A DNA stretch of 64,000 bases, from positions 23,972 through 87,971 of the forward strand of contig JAAEAF010002650.1 in the NCBI GenBank assembly GCA_011037195.1, read 5' to 3'. The notes under the pieces were generated by a model, which worked only from the letters and a program-made list of their open reading frames with translations, was not told the DNA's origin and searched no databases. A program made the translations under genes and the position numbers. This DNA comes from Triatoma infestans (lineage: Eukaryota; Arthropoda; Insecta; Hemiptera; Reduviidae). This document shows, in pieces, positions 1-9,939 of this stretch (position 1 is its first letter; every line of letters begins with the position of its first letter).

Positions 1-684
1 TAAGATTCTAAAGATGAGGCCTGCTGTGATGGGAAAGTGAATTATATATCTATATAAGTAAATTTAAATTTAGATTATTTTATCTCCTTTAATTTTTATA
101 TATGTCAAAGGACAGCAATCTGTTTGAGTCATGTATTTGTATTTAATTTCAGATTATTATTTTCATTTATTACTGTTTATTATTATTTTTCTTCCAGTAT
201 GTCAAATTTAGTTTTTTTTTTCAATGATCAGAAGTATTTAATTGTTATTTTGACTCAGATCTTTAGATCTTATAACAAGTATTAAATAAATAAATAATAA
301 ATAGTATATAGTTCTACGTACATCCTAACATTATTGCACAGTTTTATATTGTGTTTAGAAGAATATCCTTATTAAAATTATAGACGTCAAAAAAATCAAT
401 TGAATTTTCTCAAAATTAGCTTCAACAAATTTCTTTAAAACTGAAATCTGCAATCTGCACAGTTATAAACTTATCACTTTCCAAACCACCAATGTATTCT
501 GGTACCAAAAGTCCCGCGTCCCAGGTCATTAATTTTGTCCAGGCATTCTCAAAATCATTTTCGAACTAATAATTCCCCTCGAGATTGAAACTGGATATTA
601 TTTTTTTCCTCCTGCAAGATTTAATTCCAACGGATTTAATTAAATCCGTTAATTGTTGGAAACTATTTTCCGAGAAAGTATTGA
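1..684. other. AT-rich sequence, no gene seen
   Basis: I see no coding region or recognisable element here. One notable local structure is a 22-bp perfect palindrome centred on ATTTAATTAAAT at 629-650. The short reading frames look like chance ORFs in AT-rich DNA. Confidence 0.5.
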
Positions 685-760
685 CAGGTTTTTGAGGTCT
701 CCAAAAAAAGTGTTTTTTAGAAAATAGTGTGTATGTATGGATTTTTTTGTGTGTGCAATT
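685..760 (+). repeat. Modular repeat M, forward fragment
   Basis: The stretch 'gaggtctccaaaaaaagtg' followed by 'ttttttagaaaatagtgtg' matches the 5' module of repeat M (compare 33150-33200 and 63870-63930). M probably resumes near 5015. That would make the R1/LOA-like element between them an insertion into M, which is inference because no clean TSD was found. Confidence 0.45.
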
Positions 761-1009
761 AGTGCAATTATCAGCATGCTCCATGTTTAATATTACATGC
801 TAAAGCTTACAAATTACTATTTTTAAAATGCTATGAATTGTATACACAGCGAAAATAAAATACTTTTAGCAGATGACTTATGTAACTTTATGACAATTTA
901 TCAAAATCAATTGTTTTCAAATAATTGAGAAATATATGACACAGATTATTATTCAGTAGTTCTGGGTTTTGGAGGGGACCGGTTAACACTTCTCAAAACA
1001 ACTTTTTGC

Positions 1010-1180
1010 ATGAAAGAAGCCCTTTCTTTTTCAAACAAAGCACATTCAAAAAGTTTATGATGCCAACTTTGACAGGAAGAGAAATCACATCCGCATGATG
1101 AGTCCGAGATTAAATTATAGCGATGGAATTACTGTTTGTTTCTGCCATGTCCTGACAACACCTGGGCTAGTTCATAATGC
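1010..1180 (-). pseudogene. C-terminal Cys/His knuckle of the R1/LOA-like ORF2
   Basis: Minus-strand translation gives a frame containing CGCDFSSCQSWHHKLFEC, the C-x-C...H...C knuckle that ends many R1, I and LOA ORF2 proteins. An ELAQVLSGHG-type segment precedes it, interrupted by one stop. In intact relatives this knuckle follows the RNase H domain and is thought to bind template RNA during target-primed reverse transcription. The surrounding bases carry no other coding signal. Confidence 0.6.
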
Positions 1181-1248
1181 AGGGCAAACTTAGCTTTCCG
1201 TCTGTGTTCAACTGTTGGGAAAAAACTTTTTAGTTAATATGCCCCTTT

Positions 1249-1880
1249 TCAGTAGCCGACCATAATTGCAACCAAGCTTTCTCTTTGTAAGATCAAATCT
1301 ACATATGACCTGGGTAGAGTCTTGAGTCCTATTTGGATACTGCAATCCCTGGTCGCCTCTTTTGCCAACAAGTCTGGTCTTCCATTGCCAGTTTCTCCAA
1401 TGTGAGCCTTAACTATATTGAACTTAACTACAATCTGATAGCCTTGAAGCTGAAGGACGGCTTTCCTAATTTTTTCCACTAGCGGCATGTGATTATTGCT
1501 ATTTCAGATGGAATCCAGTGATACTGTACTATCAGTTCTAATTATAATTAATTCCTGGTTATTATTCATTATAAATTCTTTCACTTCATCAAAACCTGGT
1601 ATGACTGTAGCAATAGTTTCTCTTCCTGTCACAAAATTTAATAACAGTTCCAGAGCATTATAGATCGCAAGAAGTTCAGCCTGATTGTTAGAACATTTAT
1701 CTGCAGCCTGTACTTTTTAGCCATTACCTCAATTCCATTAGTGAAAATTACAAACGCAGCCCCTACTCCAATTGTCATTTTACTGCCATCTGTGTAAACC
1801 ATTAGATCTCTCTCACCATTTAAAGGAGTATACTCTTCCAATATTTTGATTTCTGGAGCAGGATGTATCCAGTAAGGCGG
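1249..1880 (-). pseudogene. RNase H domain of the R1/LOA-like element, broken
   Basis: Two frames together cover a type I RNase H. The N-terminal half (1841-1638) has VYTDGSKM followed by GVGAAFVIF, with the first catalytic Asp in YTDGS. The C-terminal half (1488-1249) has VKAHIGETGNGRPDLLAKEAT-like sequence, where the family normally reads W-V-[PK]-[AG]-H-x-G-x-x-G-N-E-x-A-D. Here the usual Asn-Glu reads Asn-Gly. A frameshift separates the halves near 1640. The domain would degrade the RNA strand of the RNA/DNA hybrid. It lies directly downstream of the RT, as expected. Confidence 0.75.
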
Positions 1881-2005
1881 TTTTGTTGGTGTTTATATTA
1901 CTCTTATATTTTCCTCATAACCTTTTATAATTTTATATTTTCTATATAGCTCTTTAATTTTTTTCCAATTGGTATTACATTGGCTATGATGCAGGCTGCT
2001 TCGTA

Positions 2006-3000
2006 CTAAATAGTTCGGAACCCTTTAATAATTCTCAACAAAAATGATCTCTGCAGTCTTAGGAATTTATTCAAATTATACTTTCTGCCTATACCTGCAT
2101 ACCAAGCTGGTAAGGCGTAGGTTAATAAAGGCATTAGAGCCCCATCATATATCACTTGCAATGCTTCAGATCCAATACCCCAATAAACTTTAGCTGATCT
2201 TGAAAGGATATTGATCAACTGCAAACTTTTATCAGTGACACATTTAATGTGACCATTCCAAGAGAAGCGAGAATCAAAAATAACTCCCAGGTATTTAAGT
2301 TCCTTAACAATCTGTAAACGCTTGTTATTTAGAAATATTGAACCTGACATGTTTACTCTCTTTCTTGATATAATGATTCCATTAGATTTTGTGGAATTAA
2401 ACTCCACTTTGTTATTATTAGACCATCGTTCAACAATTCGCATGCAGGTATTTCCAAGACATTCCATCTCCAGAATATTTTTCGCCTTGACAGCAATCAG
2501 CAAATCGCCTGCAAAGGCCATCTCCAATGAGTCTATAGGAAACGACTCTTTTAATAGCGAGTCATATTGCAGAATCCAAAAATATGGCCCCCAGCAAGAC
2601 CCTTGAGGGCAACCTTGTGTTATTTTTCTGTTGATCGTTATGGTGTTGGTCTTAATTTTTGCTTCTCTGTTATTAAAATAATCTACAGTAAGATACAAGT
2701 TATGAGGGCAATTGAATTTTTGGAGCTGCACCGAGATCGCAGGCCACCGTGCAGCATCAAAGGCACCTTTCACATCTAATGACATGAACAGAACAATCTC
2801 TTTGCTTCTCAATGCCACTTCTATATATTCTTTCACTTCCATAATTGCATTCAATGTACTTTTTCGAGGTGTGAAACCATACTGTCTATTGCAAAGTAGA
2901 TTATTTCTGTTTAAATAGTGCATTTTCTGTTGATAAGCAAAATCTCCAAAATTTTTCCCCAAACAGAGAGTAAACTTATTGGTCTATATTTATCAATTCC
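2006..3000 (-). pseudogene. Reverse transcriptase of the R1/LOA-like element, catalytic Asp lost
   Basis: A 318-residue open frame (2962-2006) shows RT motifs in order: the QYGFTPRKST fingers motif, the palm motif LDVKGAFDAARWPAI, the GCPQGSCWGPYFW motif, and then MAFAGDLLIAV where the family has [FY]-A-D-D. The first Asp of the catalytic pair reads Gly (GGC codon near 2510), so the enzyme would be inactive even where the frame is open. The thumb region ends with TYALPAWYAGIGRKYNLNKF. RT function and domain order are established for the family; the inactivation is read directly from the sequence. Confidence 0.85.
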
Positions 3001-3106
3001 GTTCCAATTTTCTTTGCCCGGCTTTAATATAGATATTATTACAGATTTCTTCCACAAATCAGGAAATATCCCTCTTCCCAGGCATTTACCGATTTTCTTA
3101 ACACAG

Positions 3107-3358
3107 TCAACTCATTTTCCACCAGCTTACAGATTTATGCTCTCTGTTGATCTTATTTATCGCAACGCTTGGCACAACTTGGTCACACACTTGCTTCATA
3201 ACTTCCATGAATTGAACTAAAAATTTATTTAGATTATCGACATTTTTTATTATTGATTCCATATTTACATCAAGGTACTTAAAATCAATACCTAAGTTTG
3301 GATTCAGTTTATACGTCTGTTTAAAATTGTTGAACAAAGAAGTTGAAACTAAGACCAA
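3107..3358 (-). pseudogene. Endonuclease-RT linker of the R1/LOA-like ORF2
   Basis: The open frame ends in HKSVSWWKMS; an S-x-x-W-W segment is commonly found just upstream of the RT fingers in R1/LOA ORF2 proteins. Its position between endonuclease and RT fits. No catalytic residues are expected here. Confidence 0.5.
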
Positions 3359-3559
3359 TCCACTTTCAGTGTATTATACTTATATGTAATGTCATTAGGA
3401 TTATTCAAATCATTTCTTTTATTATTAGTATTAAAGATACTGAACATTATGAAATTATGATCAGAGGCGCTCTTGTCTTCACTATCATCCACTTGTCGAC
3501 GTATAGCAACATAGCGTAATTAACAATAGTAGATCTATGTTGCTTGACCTCTAGAAATC

Positions 3560-3900
3560 TCAAAAATGGGTATAGAACTATCTGTGTTTAATATTAAAAG
3601 TGAATTAGACGACAACTATTCCTCCAACAATAATCCTCGTGAATCGATTACAGAATCAAACCAACTAACTGACCTAGCATTGGCATTTGAACACAATAAG
3701 ATAGGAAAACTACCAGCCATGCTTAGATAATGTTCCATTTTATGAATATTAACTTCAATGTCTATTTCCCTGTCGAAGTACATGGATGCTACATAGAATT
3801 TAAATTCAATTTCTGTTTTTATTTCAACTAAAACATTATCTTCGTACCAAAACAGTTGCCCTCTTCCGGTTATCCCCTTTACAATAGGCAGAAACATTTA
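3560..3900 (-). pseudogene. Apurinic-like endonuclease of the R1/LOA-like element (partial)
   Basis: The frame 3897-3616 includes ILLCSNANARSVSWFDS followed by SRGLLLEE. In R1/LOA/Jockey endonucleases this is the [GC]-D-[FM]-N-A-[HR] block, so the usual Asp appears as Asn (SNANARS instead of SDANARS). The N-terminal catalytic motifs lie in other frames toward 4050 and are degraded. The enzyme nicks target DNA to prime reverse transcription. Confidence 0.7.
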
Positions 3901-4140
3901 AAGGAATGCCCGAGATTTTGTTATTTAAGTTGTACGGTTCCTGAATGAGAACCATTTCTACTTTTTTGGACTTGCAGTAATTTATCAGATTTGACATGGC
4001 TGCCCTTGACCTCTGTAAGTTTATCTGTAAACATCTTAATGATAAAAAATTACATTTCTCTATAATTTGTGTTGTTGTTTTCTTATCAACATCATTTTTA
4101 TAAGTAGGACAATCTTTAATAAAAGCAGCATGTGCTATGT

Positions 4141-5005
4141 CTAGTTTACTAACAATCTTATTAAATTTCTTTCTGTTAATACAATTGACACAGTTTTGTG
4201 CGTCAGTGTTGGTACAGTTACCTCCCCGGCATGATTACCAGCACAAGTTGGGCAAACAGTTTCGTTTATGCAAACCTTTGATGTATGATTAAATTTGTTA
4301 CATTTAAAGCATCTTATTACTGACAAATAATCATCTGCTCGACAAAAATTCCATATTATTTTTTTAACCCTACTTCTTTAATTTTTGTCCATAAGATTAG
4401 ATCGTATTAGACTTTTGTTTTTTAAAAATAGATTTTGGTGTAATACATTCGTCAGCAGTAAACAATTCAGCATTTTGTTTTTTAATAATATCAGTAGCGT
4501 TCTCAAGAGTTAGGTCAGAAGGAATGTTGGTTATAATAAGTTTTGGTAAAAACTTTTTACATTGTACTGCCTTTAAATTATGCCCACATTTCCTATTTAT
4601 CTCTTCACAGACTTTGTTTATATCATTCTTGCAATTAGATTCAACTAATACACACCGTTCAGAGATATGTTTTAGTTTTTTAACACCAATTTTTTAGTTC
4701 AAATGGGGTTTTTGCCTTAAATGTTTGAGATTTACTTACCATTATTTTATTGCTTCGAAATTGTTTCATTGTAGATGAATATGATTTAGTTGTACCTTGC
4801 GAGATAACCTCTCTGTTTGTTGTTGATGTAGCTTTCAGTTCTTCTAGATCTCCTTTCAATTTAGCAAAAACTATATTTAAATCATTAATCGCGAGAAGTA
4901 TATCTTTTTTTTAAATCATTACGTAAATTACCCACTAACTTTTGTAACGTTTCGTAGTAATTCTTAAGCACTGGAAAAAATGATATCTACATTAGATAAC
5001 GCCAT
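4141..5005 (-). pseudogene. gag-like ORF1 with CCHC zinc knuckle
   Basis: Translation from an ATG at 5005 gives a short frame (MALSNVDI) that soon shifts. Toward the C-terminus (4326-4141) the frame carries CFKCNKFNHTSKVC, a CCHC knuckle with Asn where Gly is usual, followed by a CPTCAGNH second knuckle. Nucleic-acid-binding ORF1 proteins of R1/LOA/I elements end this way. At least two frameshifts are present. The upstream ATG is chosen because it directly follows the apparent 5' end of the element. Confidence 0.65.
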
Positions 5006-5297
5006 CTTGTGTGGGTCTATGAGTGAAAAAACAAGAAAGTTCTAACTTAATATTCCGTTTGGGTATCATCATGGCATCCGACTAAGTAGCCTGTCAAAAT
5101 TCCTGAACCAGAAGTGCTTCTTTACTGATTTTTATTTTTTTATTTTTGCAATTTTCTAAAAAAAATAGCTCCAACGATTTTCTTTAAACTTGGTATTTTT
5201 TTTTTCCTTTATTGATCAAATATATTTACAATTCATACACTGATTATAAAAAATAAGAAAATTACAGCATGGTACATTGTACCGTCTGCCGGGAGTT

Positions 5298-5673
5298 TTA
5301 GTTTAGAAATTTCCAAACAAACATAAAAATAAACTCAAAACACATAAAAAAAGTAATAATAATAACAAAAATTAAAAAAACAAAAAACGAAGGAAGCAAG
5401 CCAAAATAATAATTAAATTCTGAAATCAAATAATTCCTATAGCGTCCCGCTTTCTCAACAAAATTGCACAGACCTATCAAATTTTCTCCATTCAATATAT
5501 CAATCAGTTTTTCTTTAGAAATGTTTTCTCTGTTTAAATATTTTTTTCTAAACGACTTCAGAATAGGGCATACTGCTAGGAAATGGTAATTATTTTCTAT
5601 TTCTTTTAGGTTGCATAATGTAAATAGCTGAATTTTTTCAATGTCAAATGGTCTGTAGTTTAAATTTAAAAGT
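5298..5673 (-). pseudogene. ORF2 C-terminus of the I-like element
   Basis: Open on the minus strand from the LTR junction to 5298. The knuckle reads TLCNLKEIENNYHFLAVCP, matching the C-x-x-C...H-F-L-x-x-C-P pattern of the sister copies, except that the first Cys of the pair is lost. It is followed by about 70 residues containing ILNGENLIGLCNFVEKAGRY. The upstream part of the same frame lies at 5995-6130, beyond the solo LTR. Confidence 0.7.
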
Positions 5674-5678
5674 TCCCC

Positions 5679-5989
5679 TGTAACGGCAAGAGAGAAAACA
5701 CACAAGCCCGACCGAGAGAAAACAAACTCTCTCTGGTACTCTCTCACTTAAGCAGGCTAGAATGGGGAACCTGTATATAAGCCAGTAACAGATCGGGACA
5801 TCAATCAATCTATCAGATTCAATCAAATACATCGCATCGCATCATAACTCTACTCTCACCCCTTATTCTATAAAATCATTACAAGTCCAGTGCAGTTTGT
5901 GTAAACTTATAGTTATATTATAACAGTGTCTCCATATCTCGTCTAATTAATCAATCCCAATTTTTCTCCTCATCAACCACCCCATTATA
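5679..5989 (+). mobile_element. Solo LTR, family LTR1, with 5-bp TSD
   Basis: The 311-bp segment starts TGTAACGGC and ends ATTATA. It is bracketed by the identical pentamer TCCCC (5674-5678 and 5990-5994). It contains a TATA element in CTGTATATAAGCCAGT, consistent with a U3 promoter. Relatives lie at 28003-28305 and 30444-30737. It splits an RGELL codon run of the I-like element in which it sits, so it is the youngest of three nested layers. No internal retroelement region remains, implying LTR-LTR recombination. Confidence 0.8.
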
Positions 5990-6719
5990 TCCCCTCTACA
6001 TTTGATTATTAAACTTATTTTATTTGTTTGTTTTATTTGATTGAAGTAATCTATTGGTTGACTTAATATATTATACAAGCCATGATAGTCCCCTCTGCTG
6101 CTTTTTTTATACCTGAAAAAAAAAATAAATAAACTTGGTATTTCAAGGACACATACTAGAACTACAACTTTTATTTGAATATTCTGGGAAAACTTTGGGA
6201 TAATTCATTGAAGGCCACTTTTGGTGGAGAGGTAGGGTTAGGTTTTTCTCTAAAGTGCTGTTTCAATTTATTACGCAATATTGTCATTTAAATTATATTA
6301 ATAAAAATTGAATATGCTGTTGAAATTCCGAGTATGAAGAAAAGTATTTTTCAGTTCTCTACTATTTTCTCTTGAACGGTTCAAACGATTTTCTGTTAAC
6401 TAAGAATATGAACTACACATACAGAGAGCTTCAACTTTTATTTGAAATATTTTTTCCTGGTAAACTCATTTTTGAGGGTTTCTGGGGTAGGGGTAGGGTC
6501 ACTTTTCTCCTAAAGTGCTATCTTAGTTGATTATTGCACAATTCTACCATCCAAACAAAATCAATTAGAAATAAATTGATTGCCAAATTTCCAAGTTGCA
6601 AGAAAATTAGTTAACCGGAAGTACGTTTTTACTGAACATTTCTTTCAGTTTTCGCAGATTTTCTCCATAAAATCACCGACGAATTTCATTAAATTTGCTT
6701 TTTCTTCTTTCTTTCTGGG

Positions 6720-7211
6720 GTGCTACCCCTGGACCTGGGCCTCCTCAACCAGCTTCCTCCATTCTTCTCGATCATGGGCTCTCGACAGCCATCTACGCAC
6801 GCCCATGCTCCTCAGGTCCGCCTCCACATCATCGAGCTACCTCATATGAGGCCTTCCTCGATGATGTCGACCGCCGGGAGTGCCATAAAGCATTCTTCTG
6901 GGCAAGCGTTCCGACTCCATCCGCTCCACATGACCCAACCACCTAAGGCACCTTTGCTTAATGAAGGCTACGAGGTCCAGTTCCTGGTATAGATCCTTCA
7001 ACTCTACATTCGACCTAATCCTCCACCGATCTCGCCGCTCCTTCACTGGCCCGTAAATCTTTCTAAGGATCTTCCTCTCCCAGACATTCAGGCCCCGCTC
7101 ATCTTCCCTTGTCAATACCCACGTCTCACTTGCATAAATAACTACTGGTCTTATCACCGTCTTATATACCAGAAGCTTTGCACGTGTAGATAACGCTTTA
7201 AAGCGCAACAT
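6720..7211 (-). pseudogene. RTE-like RT thumb and C-terminal region
   Basis: A 124-residue open frame (7211-6837) contains VIRPVVIYASETWVLTREDE, then NVWERKILRKIYGPVKERRD and [20 protein letters not shown]. It continues after one stop as LDDVEADLRSMGVRRWLSRA to a stop near 6720. This is the C-terminal part of a non-LTR ORF2. Closely similar sequences in this window are at 34284-34755, 47640-48165 and 61090-61445. Confidence 0.8.
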
Positions 7212-7213
7212 AT

Positions 7214-8135
7214 TGTGAATCGCGAAATAGCAGCTATTGCCTGCCGCGATTCTCGCCTTAATGTCAGAGCTACTAGTGGCTCCAGCCAGCCGCTGTCTTC
7301 AAGACAAGAGCCGCGCCAAACAAAAACTTTTCAAACAAGGGTCAATACACACGGTCAAAGAGAAGCACCGCTAAAACCCTTACAAACAGGGGTCATTATG
7401 CGGCCAGTGTACAGAAGCCACCTTTCCTTGGCCGATATTCCTTTCATACAAGGGCCAACAAACACTCAAGGCCACCCGGCTACCATCTATTAAGAGTCTT
7501 TGATAATCACCGACGGGCGACCATCTGTTGCCAATCTAGCCACTGACCTAAATCACACTGGTCACCGACCTGACCAAGGTCGGCACACTGCGAGAGATGT
7601 CTTAGTGTGACTATCACTTACACACCTGTCAATGTGTGAGTGATACCAATATAAACTTCGCACCACTGGAGGAGGGGATCATTATAGTATCAGTCTACAT
7701 CAGTACACAATCAGTTTTATATCAGTTACGATCAGTACATCATCAGAGATACAACCAGTATCACATCAGTTATACATCAGTTTCGCGAGCGCGTCCCTAT
7801 ACAAGGTTTAAAACATATACTTATTAACAATCATTTATAGTTGTGCATCTTAGTTTTATCTATTTAAATCACTTTAAATTATTTTTAGTTTTATCTCTTT
7901 AAATCACTTTAAATTATTTATCTATTTCAATCATTTTATATTAATTGTAGTTACCTATTTCAAACATTTAAATTATTGTTAAAATATAGTCTATTTTTGT
8001 AAATTCAATGGTTCGTATTTCGAGTAATAACTCTCTAAAATCTCTAAACTAACTTCCGCCTATTCTTCACATCAAATCCCTCTTCAAGACATCTGACTCT
8101 AGTACCTCTGGAATCCGATAGCTGATTCCAATACA
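7214..8135 (+). mobile_element. Solo LTR, family LTR2 (long variant)
   Basis: Starts TGTGAATCGCG and ends GATTCCAATACA. Large blocks match the LTR at 15706-16354, including 'gtagtgcatcttag'-type and 'cttccgccctcttcaagac'-type segments. A TATA-like 'ccaatataaact' lies near 7650. I could not find a TSD, and RT codons flanking the LTR are missing, so the insertion site was altered afterwards. Confidence 0.65.
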
Positions 8136-8414
8136 AAGTCTTTTACCCTCGCAAATTTATAGTTCATCATCTCGATGAAATCTTCTTCGTTGCCTGGGTT
8201 TCTTGCGGTTTTCCTGTATATTGTCTTATCCGCATTTATTTGTAAACCGAGCTTTTTTGCCGCTTCTTCCTCAAACTCTTGGAAAAGCTCCAGCTAAGGC
8301 ATTCATAGTGCGCGCCGTTATAACCACATCATCGGCGTAAACCATGTGCTGAGTGAGACGATTGTAAATAGTCCCATGTGGGTTTGTGCGAATGGCCCTT
8401 ATTGCTAGTTCTAG
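8136..8414 (-). pseudogene. RTE-like RT palm segment (YADD)
   Basis: On the minus strand the frame reads HMVYADDVVITARTMNALA, with the intact catalytic YADD, then after one frameshift KKLGLQINADKTIY and MNYKFARVKDFV, where the LTR begins. It is the upstream continuation of the fragment at 6720-7211. The parallel copy at 33952-34284 (LAYADDVLVSARS) confirms the alignment. Confidence 0.75.
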
Positions 8415-8790
8415 TATATATATATATATGTAAAGTCATTCGTCGGTAGGATAGGAGGAGTGGATATGCTACACTGCCAGGTTTCTTTAGTTTTCTGGCA
8501 GTTGAAGTTATCTGAGCGTTTCGCAGCAGATTTACTTTCTTGCTTACTTAGAGACGCAAAAAAAATAATATTAAAGCATGTCTACCACAACATTTATTTC
8601 TTGAAATAAATCAATATACCAAACAATTTATATAATAATAATAAATATATTGATAAAACAGTATTGTAAAAGAGCCAATCTTGGGAACTTAATATTTTCT
8701 TTTTGCTATTCTAAGATCGATAGGTAATAAGCAAAATTGAATTTATCTACTCTCAATAAACGTCTACTTAGCTTTAACAATGGGAACCTC
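8415..8790. other. No gene seen
   Basis: AT-rich unclassified sequence. A short (TA)n run lies at 8415-8430. A 7-bp hairpin CTGCCAG/CTGGCAG with a 13-base loop lies near 8487-8513. Confidence 0.4.
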
Positions 8791-9228
8791 TGTGCCGGCC
8801 TGTATGGTAGATGGAAAAACGTTCTCTCTTTCTACAGACATTATATTGAAGTTCAATGAAAAAGAAGATAAGGAATTGTTAGATTAAGGATTGGTTGGTT
8901 GGATGGTTGGAAATGGTAGGGAGGACCGGTGATTAGGAGGAGTTTGGAGTAGCGGCCGGTAGAAGGAGAGATACATTGTGTGTTCTACACTTAACTGATG
9001 ATCATCGCGCTGTCTCTATCACTGACTCTGTCTGTTTCTCTCTATCAGTGCTCTCTAAATAGAAAGACCTTCAGCAGCAACATGCCTACTCCCCCTTTTT
9101 GCAGAAAGCGGCCAGCCGATATGTTCTCTGTTCGATAATAGCCACAATCGATTCGTTACAATAGCCCCGGACTATATATACTCAACTAGCCACAATACAT
9201 TTTCTCCTCTAATCACAATGCTGTCTCT
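8791..9228 (+). mobile_element. LTR-like candidate, boundaries uncertain
   Basis: The stretch starts TGTGCCGG and ends TTCTTACA. It contains a TATA-like CTATATATACTC and a late AATAAAA, the layout of a solo LTR. No TSD and no second copy were found in the window, so the call is weak. Confidence 0.25.
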
Positions 9229-9559
9229 AATAAAATTCTTACAATTAATTTAACAGTTATATTCACTTTGTATTTTATTTACGCGTGCGGGCTTTTTTTC
9301 TTCTTCCAACTTTCTCTTATACTGTATGAGGAAATCGTCTGCAATCTTTTGAAAACCTTTTTTCGGATATCCTTTTGAAGACCATGCAACCCCGGCTGCT
9401 GATGTTTGTAAATGAAATGTCCGTTGTCTTTAAGTATGAGTGACTGGTGTGCGAGTATTGATGACCTAGAGTACTTTGAACACATCAGCAATTTATTCTA
9501 GCTCTGGGGATATTGAATGGATGTTCGAGATGTGAATGTAAGCATTATTGGAATTGATA

Positions 9560-9932
9560 GGCTCGGAGGATTTTCTTGAAACATCCAATATAAACTAAAC
9601 ATACAACGATCTACCTCATTTATTTAAAACATTTCTCTGGGAAAATTCATTTAAGGGCACTTTTAGGGGAGGGGTGGGATTACAGCTTCCTCTAAAGTGT
9701 ATCATAGTTATACAATTCTATCATCCTAACAAAATTAATTAGAAATAAATAGATTGCTAAAATTCCAAGTTTCAAGAAAATTAGTAAACCGGAAGTGCGC
9801 TTTTACTGAAAGTTTTTTCAGTTTTCGATGAATTTCGTTAAATTTGGTACACAAACTATTAAATTTGTCAATTATAATTTTGAGAACTGGAGTAAGAGAA
9901 AGTTGTGTAAGTGTTTCAAACCAGATTTTTTT
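9560..9932 (+). repeat. Modular repeat M, forward, 3' end
   Basis: Contains the 'gggaaaattcatttaagg' block, a CCGGAAGT at 9789-9796, and the terminal hairpin region GTAAGAGAAAGTTGTGTAAG...TTTCAAACCAGA, followed by T8. Confidence 0.75.
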
Positions 9933-9939
9933 TAGAAAA

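Larger units (their letters stand above)
960..5012 (-). mobile_element. R1/LOA-like non-LTR retrotransposon, degenerate but nearly full length
   Basis: Read on the minus strand, the parts come in canonical order: a gag-like ORF with a CCHC knuckle (about 5005-4141), an apurinic-type endonuclease (3900-3560), a linker, a reverse transcriptase (3000-2006), an RNase H domain (1880-1249), and a C-terminal Cys/His knuckle (about 1180-1010). RT followed by RNase H, with an RT of R1 style, points to the R1/LOA/I assemblage; I cannot place the clade more precisely. Frameshifts and stops separate all the domains, so the copy is dead. It is the longest retrotransposon in the window. Sequence on both sides resembles repeat M, so it probably inserted into an M copy. 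Confidence 0.8.
5198..6130 (-). mobile_element. I-like non-LTR retrotransposon, 5'-truncated, with 13-bp TSD
   Basis: The same 13 bases, AAACTTGGTATTT, stand at 5186-5198 and 6131-6143, bracketing the insertion. On the minus strand it encodes only the ORF2 C-terminus (RCRGELLNLNYRPF-like, then a Cys-His knuckle ending YHFLAVCPIL), followed by a 3' UTR and an A-rich end near 5198. The coding frame continues smoothly across the solo LTR that splits it. Related copies lie at 18206-19316, 22531-23325 and 55220-56099. The assignment to the I-like group is tentative; it rests on the C-terminal knuckle and on the TAA-type tails of the sister copies. Confidence 0.75.
5015..6695 (+). repeat. Modular repeat M (forward), interrupted by a nested insertion
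   Basis: Left part 5015-5197 and right part 6131-6695 read continuously as M when the nested element is removed. They include the 'atggctccaacgattttctt' type block, the 'acttttatttgaaatat' block and a CCGGAAGT at 6615-6622. The right part ends where an RTE-like relic begins. Confidence 0.7.
6700..8414 (-). mobile_element. RTE-like non-LTR retrotransposon, 5'-truncated, split by a solo LTR
   Basis: The minus strand carries an RT palm-to-thumb segment (8414-8136) and the C-terminal thumb region (7211-6720), separated by an LTR at 7214-8135. A short A-rich tail follows the stop near 6720. About 30 residues expected between the two coding parts are missing, so a deletion accompanied or followed the LTR insertion. 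Truncation at 8414 coincides with a TA-rich run. The family is the abundant 'ERK.LRRIYGP / [11 protein letters not shown] / RGRPRLRW' type of arthropod genomes; I use RTE-like as a working label. Confidence 0.75.

Noticed and set aside
2322..2918. Plus-strand frames opposite the R1/LOA-like RT
   Set aside because: Antisense shadows; the minus strand shows ordered RT motifs.
5995..6130. Separate plus-strand element with an A-tail ending at 6130
   Set aside because: The minus-strand translation of this stretch continues the I-like ORF2 frame across the solo LTR, and the 13-bp TSD encloses both parts, so it is the 5' end of the same minus-strand element.
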